Assembly: GCF_900103665.1 (NCBI RefSeq)
Contig: NZ_FNGY01000011.1
Span: 62,001 to 126,000 of the forward strand
Source of the DNA: Pedobacter steynii
Lineage (GTDB): Bacteria > Bacteroidota > Bacteroidia > Sphingobacteriales > Sphingobacteriaceae
Direction of reading: 5' to 3'
DNA: 64,000 nt
A model generated the notes under the pieces. That model was given only the letters and a program-made list of their open reading frames with translations. It was not told the origin of the DNA and made no database searches. Made by a program: the position numbers and the translations under genes. Below, piece by piece: positions 59,064 through 64,000 of this stretch (the stretch's first letter is position 1; every line of letters begins with the position of its first letter).

Positions 59064-59071
59064 CAAAAGTA
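59064..59071 (-). promoter_or_regulatory. -7 element of the heme cluster promoter
   Basis: TACTTTTG (minus strand, 59071-59064) fits TAnnTTTG and is placed about 31 bp upstream of the hemA TTG. The -33 region is not a clear TTTG. The hem genes downstream are closely spaced and may share this promoter. Confidence 0.5.
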
Positions 59072-59165
59072 ACAACCGAACGTTATTTCACTGTCATTAT
59101 GGAGTAATTAAGAGCTATTTAGAACGATTTCAAATAATAAAATGATTGTCTAAACATCTTTTCTT

Positions 59166-59173
59166 TAAGTTTG
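59166..59173 (+). promoter_or_regulatory. -7 element of the hydrolase promoter
   Basis: TAAGTTTG (59166-59173) matches TAnnTTTG, 34 bp before the hydrolase ATG. An ATTG lies 17 nt upstream of it, a weak -33 candidate. Confidence 0.45.
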
Positions 59174-59207
59174 TTATATAAGGTGAATAGATTATTATTT
59201 TTCATAT

Positions 59208-60029
59208 ATGATTATAAACGAGCAGTTTACATTAAGCGGATCATCAGGGAAACCCATTATTGGCGACTGTACTTACGACGATAAATCCTTAAATCCGGCA
59301 ATTATAATTTTTGTTCATGGCTTCAAAGGCTTCAAAGATTGGGGTGCACATCATCTTGTTGCCCGCTATTTTGCGCAAAAAGGATACAGATATCTCAAAT
59401 TTAACCTGTCACACAGCGGGGTTACGTCGGAAAATTTAAAAGATGTAACGGATTTAAATGCTTTTTCATCGAATACGGTGAGTAAGGAACTGGCCGACTT
59501 GAATGAAGTGATTGGCTATGTAAGTTTGCATTATTCAGGTGTTCCTGTTTATTTGATTGGGCATAGTCGTGGGGGTGGTTTAGCAATCATTCAGGCAGCA
59601 AACGATTCCAGGATTAATAAGCTGGTTACCTGGGCAGCTATTGCTGATTTTTCGGGTTTATGGAAGGTGGAACAGGAGGAAGAATGGGTTAAGACAGGTC
59701 GGATATTTGTAGAAAATGCACGGACAAAGGAGAAAATGCCATTAAATAGTACGCTTCTGGAGGATTTTAACGTACATAAGGAAGAGTTTGACATTTTACA
59801 GGCTGCAGGACGGATTTCCATTCCGTGGTTGATTATACATGGTGATGAGGATGTGAATGTAAAGTTCAGTGTAGCACAGGAATTGGCTCAGAAACAATTG
59901 AAGGCAGAGATCCATAAGATTGAGGGCGCAAACCATGTGTTTGGTGCTTCGCACCCTTATACACTACCTGACTTGCCAGCGCATTTGTTGCAGGTATGTG
60001 AGAAGACCCTGGAGTTTTTGAGCAGTTAG
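59208..60029 (+). CDS. Alpha/beta hydrolase
   Basis: A 273-aa alpha/beta-hydrolase. The oxyanion-hole region is IFVHGFKGFKDWGAHH, the nucleophile elbow is GHSRGGG (Ser about residue 119), the acid is in IIHGDEDVNVKFS (about 215), and the His is in GANHVFGASHPY (about 244). It has no signal peptide. It resembles dienelactone-hydrolase/esterase-type proteins; the substrate is unknown. It is divergent from hemA. Confidence 0.85.
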   Translation: MIINEQFTLSGSSGKPIIGDCTYDDKSLNPAIIIFVHGFKGFKDWGAHHLVARYFAQKGYRYLKFNLSHSGVTSENLKDVTDLNAFSSNTVSKELADLNEVIGYVSLHYSGVPVYLIGHSRGGGLAIIQAANDSRINKLVTWAAIADFSGLWKVEQEEEWVKTGRIFVENARTKEKMPLNSTLLEDFNVHKEEFDILQAAGRISIPWLIIHGDEDVNVKFSVAQELAQKQLKAEIHKIEGANHVFGASHPYTLPDLPAHLLQVCEKTLEFLSS

Positions 60030-60064
60030 GAGTAGGGTTTTAAAGGAGAACTGATTACTTACAT

Positions 60065-60151
60065 AAAAAAGAGATAAATTATTCGAAGGCTGGAACCTTT
60101 GCCCTGAAGGGGGCAAAATTCCTAGGCCTTTTCATAACATATCTCTTTTTT
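60065..60151. terminator. Long bidirectional hairpin after the hydrolase
   Basis: AAAAAAGAGATA (60065-60076) pairs perfectly with TATCTCTTTTTT (60140-60151). The inner part also folds: GAAGGC..GGAA with TTCC..GGCCTTTTC, and TTTGCCC with GGGGCAAA. A-runs and T-runs flank both sides, so it can terminate in both directions. It is larger and more elaborate than the other terminators here. Confidence 0.7.
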
Positions 60152-60165
60152 CTTTTAATCCTGCT

Positions 60166-60267
60166 CAATTGGGAGTATACCTGGTTAGAAGCAGAACCTA
60201 ACTGGGTGCAGACCTTAACTGGGAGCAGAATTTAACAGGGCTCAGACCTCAATTCAGATCAGGTATA
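60166..60267. repeat. Six imperfect 17-bp tandem repeats
   Basis: Six units of exactly 17 bp run from 60166: the central ones read AACTGGGTGCAGACCTT, AACTGGGAGCAGAATTT and AACAGGGCTCAGACCTC. The unit length is not a multiple of three and the region has no gene. The repeats end 5 bp before the stop of the DUF2911 gene. No spacers are present, so it is not CRISPR. Confidence 0.7.
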
Positions 60268-60272
60268 AGCGC

Positions 60273-60782
60273 TTACTTAACTGTAAAGGCAACTACTGTA
60301 GTGCCCCATAACAAGCTTACTTTACCTGATTTCTCAATTTTGAAAGTCATCTGTTCTGTTGGCGTTGCTGCTTTTCCTGGTTTTACCACAACACGTAAAG
60401 CATCATCGGCTTCCGTATAGTTCGTTCCCCATTGCTTCCATGTTTTGTTGAAAATGATGGTCCATTCTTTTTCACCAGGGATGGTGTATAAACCATACTT
60501 GCCTGCAGCAAGGTCTTTTCCCTGAACTTTTACGGCTTTGCTTACTTCAAATACAGTGGCTTCATTGGCACCTGTACGCCATACTTTTCCAAAGGGCGCA
60601 ATTTCAACGCCTATTGTTCTTCCTTTTACGGAAGGCTGACTATAGTCAATGCCAATTGTAGTGCCGGAGCTCGTGGTTTCTTTTACGCTGGCCGGAGGGC
60701 TTGCTTTCTTTTTCTCTTGTGCAGAGGCTGTTACCAGTGTAAATAAGCTCACAAATAAGGTTAATACAAATATCTTTTTCAT
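60273..60782 (-). CDS. DUF2911 secreted protein
   Basis: From ATG 60782 it is 169 aa: signal peptide KKIFVLTLFVSLFTLVTASA (cut about residue 22), then a single DUF2911 domain with IDYSQPSVKGRTI, FGKVWRTGANEATVFEVS and GKYGLYTIPGEKEWTIIFN. The family is periplasmic and common in Bacteroidota, of unknown function. It is monocistronic. Confidence 0.85.
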   Translation of the reverse strand: MKKIFVLTLFVSLFTLVTASAQEKKKASPPASVKETTSSGTTIGIDYSQPSVKGRTIGVEIAPFGKVWRTGANEATVFEVSKAVKVQGKDLAAGKYGLYTIPGEKEWTIIFNKTWKQWGTNYTEADDALRVVVKPGKAATPTEQMTFKIEKSGKVSLLWGTTVVAFTVK

Positions 60783-60897
60783 AATCAATAAAGTTTTTTT
60801 AGAACTCTAAGATGCTGAAAAAAAATAGAAGAAGATAGCTTAGGCTAACAATAACTAGCTTATAGCCACAGAATTGTGACAATACATTTTGGATTGG

Positions 60898-62880
60898 TTA
60901 CTTTACTTCAACCCAGTTCCCGTCTTCCCTGATCAGGTCGATCAGATCATCCAGTGCACGTTCCGCGTTTACGTTTTTCTTAACCACTTCTTTACCACGA
61001 TATAAAGTGATTTTTCCGGGGCCAGTACCTACATAACCATAATCGGCATCCGCCATTTCACCAGGGCCATTCACGATGCAACCCATGATTCCAATCTTGA
61101 TTCCTTTTAAATGATCGGTTCTTGAACGGATCAGCTGGGTCGTTTCCTGGAGGTCAAATAAAGTACGGCCGCAACTTGGACAAGAGATATATTCGGTTTT
61201 GGAAATACGGGTACGGGTAGCCTGCAGGATTCCAAAACTGGTGGAGTTTACCAAAGGAAGACCAACTGTTTCGGCAGCATTGATCCATACCCCATCCCCT
61301 AGTCCGTCGGTAAAAAGGGCACCAAGATCCGTTGCAGCGTATAACATTAAGTCGTCGGCGTTGAGTTCCGGGTAGTTTCTTTTAATGATGACAGGTATCT
61401 GAAGGTTATCCTTTAAGAGTTTTACAAAGAGTTCTCTTTGAGCTGCCATTCCATGTATTGTATTGGTTTCTAAAACCAACACCACATTTTCTTTGAGGAT
61501 TTCAAGGTTGGCATTTAATGCCTCAACAGCATCTATGCTGACCAGGTTTAAGTGTTCATCCTTTAGCTCCGTTTTTTCATAATCTGAGAAAGGAAGCAGC
61601 GGGTGGCAATTATTTTTATCCGCCAGGCCCAGCCAGGTCTGATAGTTGTAGATTTGCTTCAGGTTTCCGGGAAAGGAGAACGAAGGAAGTCCATCACCCA
61701 GATAAACCAGGTCACAGGCCTGATCGGCCATATTATATTTATCCAGTCCGGCGCTATATTTATAACCTACCGCCCCCAGGAAGTAAGGATCTTTTAAATT
61801 TTCTTTTGATACATCCAGCATGACTACAGGATGGTGATGCCCGCCAATATGCTGTACAGGTTTTGTTGGCCTGCGGTTGTATTCATAAGGATGATATGGA
61901 AGGTCCTGTATCCTGATTTTTTCTCTTTCTGCAGAAAGGTCGGTTACCAGTGCACGATTTTCATACCTTAAGGCGAGGGCCTTTGCTACCGGTGCTTCAA
62001 ACTCCGGATCTTCTGTCAGCGATACGCGGATGGTATCTCCAAGGCCATCTTCCAGTAAAGCACCTATGCCGACAGCAGATTTAATCCTGCCATCTTCGCC
62101 ATCGCCGGCCTCAGTTACCCCAAGGTGTAAAGGATAATTCATCCCCTCTTTCACCATCGTGGCGACCAATAAACGGTAAGCCTGAACCATGACCTGCGTA
62201 TTGCTGGCCTTCATCGAGATCACCAAATTATAGTAGTTTTGATCCTCGCACATGCGGATAAACTCCATTGCCGATTCCACCATTCCTCTTGGTGTATCGC
62301 CGTAATGACTCATGATCCGATCTGATAAGGAACCATGGTTGGTACCAATTCTCATGGCGGTACCGTATTCTTTACAGATTTTCACCAAAGGCGTGAATTT
62401 CTTATAAATACGCTCCAACTCCGCCTGATAGGCCTGCTGGGTATATTCTATATTTTCAAAACGTTTTTTATCTGCGTAATTGCCAGGGTTGACCCTTACT
62501 TTCTCTACAATTCTTGCCGCAGATTCTGCAGCATTGGGCGTAAAATGAATATCTGCAACCAGAGGGACCTTGTATCCGCGGAAAAGCAATTCTTTCTTGA
62601 TATTGGCCAGATTTTCTGCTTCCTTGATACTTGGAGCCGTGATCCTTACATACTCGCAACCGGAATTCACCATACGGATGGTTTGTTCAACGGTACCAAT
62701 GGTATCCATCGTATCTGTTGTAGTCATAGACTGAATCCGGATCGGATTCAAGCCCCCCATAGGGATGTCACCTATGTTTACCTCGCGGGTAAGGAACCTG
62801 GAATATTGTGTTAAACTATTACAATATCCACCATTTAACTCTTTTTGAACAAATACGTCTTCCATCAATTTACGATACAA
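60898..62880 (-). CDS. ispG: 4-hydroxy-3-methylbut-2-en-1-yl diphosphate synthase (long form)
   Basis: A 660-aa enzyme of the MEP isoprenoid pathway. The start block VNIGDIPMGGLNPIRIQSMT and VADIHFTPNAAESAARIVEK belong to the TIM-barrel part. The cluster cysteines are in CPSCGRTLFDLQETT (about residue 550) and MGCIVNGPGEMADADYGY (about 594). The length is nearly twice the E. coli enzyme (about 370) because of an inserted domain (about residues 300-540), as in plants and Bacteroidota. The start may be 62880 or the ATG at 62865. Confidence 0.95.
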   Translation of the reverse strand: MYRKLMEDVFVQKELNGGYCNSLTQYSRFLTREVNIGDIPMGGLNPIRIQSMTTTDTMDTIGTVEQTIRMVNSGCEYVRITAPSIKEAENLANIKKELLFRGYKVPLVADIHFTPNAAESAARIVEKVRVNPGNYADKKRFENIEYTQQAYQAELERIYKKFTPLVKICKEYGTAMRIGTNHGSLSDRIMSHYGDTPRGMVESAMEFIRMCEDQNYYNLVISMKASNTQVMVQAYRLLVATMVKEGMNYPLHLGVTEAGDGEDGRIKSAVGIGALLEDGLGDTIRVSLTEDPEFEAPVAKALALRYENRALVTDLSAEREKIRIQDLPYHPYEYNRRPTKPVQHIGGHHHPVVMLDVSKENLKDPYFLGAVGYKYSAGLDKYNMADQACDLVYLGDGLPSFSFPGNLKQIYNYQTWLGLADKNNCHPLLPFSDYEKTELKDEHLNLVSIDAVEALNANLEILKENVVLVLETNTIHGMAAQRELFVKLLKDNLQIPVIIKRNYPELNADDLMLYAATDLGALFTDGLGDGVWINAAETVGLPLVNSTSFGILQATRTRISKTEYISCPSCGRTLFDLQETTQLIRSRTDHLKGIKIGIMGCIVNGPGEMADADYGYVGTGPGKITLYRGKEVVKKNVNAERALDDLIDLIREDGNWVEVK

Positions 62881-62909
62881 ATATGAAGCAAAGATAAAGA
62901 TTATGTTTA

Positions 62910-63530
62910 TTATATCAGTCTTTCCTTAGTCACCAGTGTCTCTGCAATAAGGTCATGAAAGCATTGTTGCTTCCGGTTTAGGAAACTATACAGGTAGCCA
63001 AAGAAGACCGGAAGGACAGATAAGATCTTTGCCGCATTCCTGCCATAGGAATTGCTCAGGCTGATGGGATTTCCTTCCATATTTGTCACTTTAATGCCCA
63101 GTAATGCTTTTCCTACGGTAGCCTGCTTTGCAGAGGCTTCGGCGATACTGCTATAAAAGAACTTGACAACCGGAATAATGGGAAGACCGATCAAAACCGC
63201 AGCAATCCGCTCATTTTTTTCTCCTAAAAAGAGAAAGCTCAGCAAGACCAGCAAGGCATAACCAATAGTAATAAAGAAATAATCTATGACTGAGGCCAGC
63301 AATCGCTGGTCGAAAGAGGCAAAATACTGAGGGGCAGTTTTGCTGTATTTAAAACCAAGAAGCTCACGCAGTTCCGGGAACTCGTGAGCTTCTTTATAAT
63401 CGTCCATTCCAGGCTTTCTGATAAAGGTTCCCGGAAGGATTTCTAAGTTTTGTAATGATGCTAATGGATAAGGTCCTGTAGGCTTTCCGTTAATGACAAC
63501 TGTGTATTCTCCTTTAACAGGACTTTCCAT
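62910..63530 (-). CDS. RDD-family membrane protein with GYF-like N-terminal domain
   Basis: A 206-aa protein. The first 55 residues (YTVVINGKPTGPYPLASLQN ... GTFIRKPGMDDYKEAHEFPE) form a GYF_2/DUF4339-like domain. The RDD domain follows with FDQRLLASVIDYFFITIGYA and two further membrane segments, plus the second signature ATVGKALLGIKVTN. The function may be small-molecule transport or scaffold; it is unknown. Confidence 0.8.
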   Translation of the reverse strand: MESPVKGEYTVVINGKPTGPYPLASLQNLEILPGTFIRKPGMDDYKEAHEFPELRELLGFKYSKTAPQYFASFDQRLLASVIDYFFITIGYALLVLLSFLFLGEKNERIAAVLIGLPIIPVVKFFYSSIAEASAKQATVGKALLGIKVTNMEGNPISLSNSYGRNAAKILSVLPVFFGYLYSFLNRKQQCFHDLIAETLVTKERLI

Positions 63531-63563
63531 TATTAAATGTTTATATACTGATGAATTCAGCGT

Positions 63564-64000
63564 TTAGTAACGCTTTACTTCAAAGTTACTCAATCCTCCA
63601 TCCAAATTGATAAATATCTTTTTTGTGGAAGCACTATAATTTGGCGTTTCATAAGTACCATCTTTCAACTTTGTAAAACCGTTAAAATCTTTGGCAGAAA
63701 GACCTGTTTTGGTTTTAATCCTGCATCCCGATTCCGTAGGGATATTGATCTTAACATCCGCCACACCTGTTTTCACATTGATGTCGGTAATTGGAAGTAA
63801 GGCACCGAATTTAATGTCCAGCGCGGCTGCACCACCATCAAAGTTAAAGGCACGCAATTTATACTCCGAGAAATCAAAATTCACTTCTCCTGCACCCATG
63901 CTCATGTGAACTTCCCATTCAGGTTTTTTATTCAGGCGCAGGTCTACATCATTTCCTCCATCACTCATCGACCAGCCGGATTTCCCTTTCATTTTGAAAG
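63564..64000 (-). CDS. Toastrack/LiaF-like beta protein, 5' end off-window
   Basis: At least 145 residues are visible and the frame stays open at the window edge; an internal ATG at 63992 is probably not the start. The sequence is a repetitive beta-strand array (VHMSMGAGEVNFDFSEYKLR, AAALDIKFGALLPITDINVK, VADVKINIPTESGCRIKTKT) typical of the LiaF C-terminal/DUF4097 toastrack fold. The family senses envelope stress or adheres to partners; function unknown here. Confidence 0.6.
   Translation of the reverse strand, partial: FKMKGKSGWSMSDGGNDVDLRLNKKPEWEVHMSMGAGEVNFDFSEYKLRAFNFDGGAAALDIKFGALLPITDINVKTGVADVKINIPTESGCRIKTKTGLSAKDFNGFTKLKDGTYETPNYSASTKKIFINLDGGLSNFEVKRY

Noticed and set aside
60166..60267. 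CRISPR array
   Set aside because: The 17-bp units are directly adjacent with no spacers and there are no cas genes.

Overview
The window looks like part of a chromosome from a Bacteroidota bacterium, most likely a Sphingobacteriaceae (Pedobacter-like). The reasons are the Bacteroidota-type conjugation genes (TraE to TraM, RteC), PorT-like outer-membrane barrels, -7 boxes of the TAnnTTTG type, few Shine-Dalgarno sequences, lipoproteins with SCKK lipoboxes, and a core gene set typical of that group. No database search was run; product names rest on recognised motifs and family resemblance.

Region 1 (1 to about 24,205) is the right-hand part of an integrative conjugative element (ICE). From right to left it carries: a large serine recombinase whose reading frame ends inside a tRNA-Arg gene; a small accessory ORF; a cargo gene with a C-terminal HEPN-type motif, a plausible phage-defence RNase; a candidate oriT and the mobA/mobB/mobC mobilisation genes; cargo and regulatory genes (a GNAT acetyltransferase, a membrane LuxR-type regulator broken by an in-frame TGA, an HTH protein, a two-gene unit of unknown function with a structured leader, and RteC); and a leftward conjugation operon (traE, traF, traG, a lipoprotein, traI, two traI-like paralogs, traJ, traK, traL-like, traM) followed by two DUF3945-like proteins and the start of a histone-H1-like gene. 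The left end lies outside the window. A palindromic element with a fixed distance to a -7 box occurs upstream of the transfer operon, the mobilisation unit and the recombinase unit, so these three modules look co-regulated, possibly by RteC.

Region 2 (24,205 to about 29,400) is ordinary chromosome: tRNA-Arg with its own promoter and terminator, a peroxiredoxin, an RmlD-like reductase, atpD-atpC, a beta-barrel protein and a LytTR response regulator.

Region 3 (29,500 to 44,027) is a branched-chain amino acid operon, ilvE-ilvD-ilvB-ilvN-ilvC-leuC-leuD-(ABC ATPase)-leuB-leuA-ilvA. It is preceded by a 27-codon leader peptide made mostly of Ile, Val and Leu codons, an intrinsic terminator, and a competing antiterminator pairing. 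This is a complete classical attenuator, and I regard it as the best-supported regulatory discovery in the window.

Region 4 (44,049 to 49,997) holds two lipoproteins, a YdeI-like protein, an orphan ABC ATPase, and a sigma factor/anti-sigma-like/beta-barrel unit. Region 5 (50,055 to 59,032) is a leftward heme cluster: hemA, fused hemC-hemD, hemB, hemL, a two-component system, a TPR protein, hemE and hemJ. Region 6 (59,208 to 64,000) holds an alpha/beta hydrolase, a large hairpin plus a 17-bp tandem repeat, a DUF2911 protein, a long-form ispG, an RDD protein and a truncated adhesin/LiaF-like protein.
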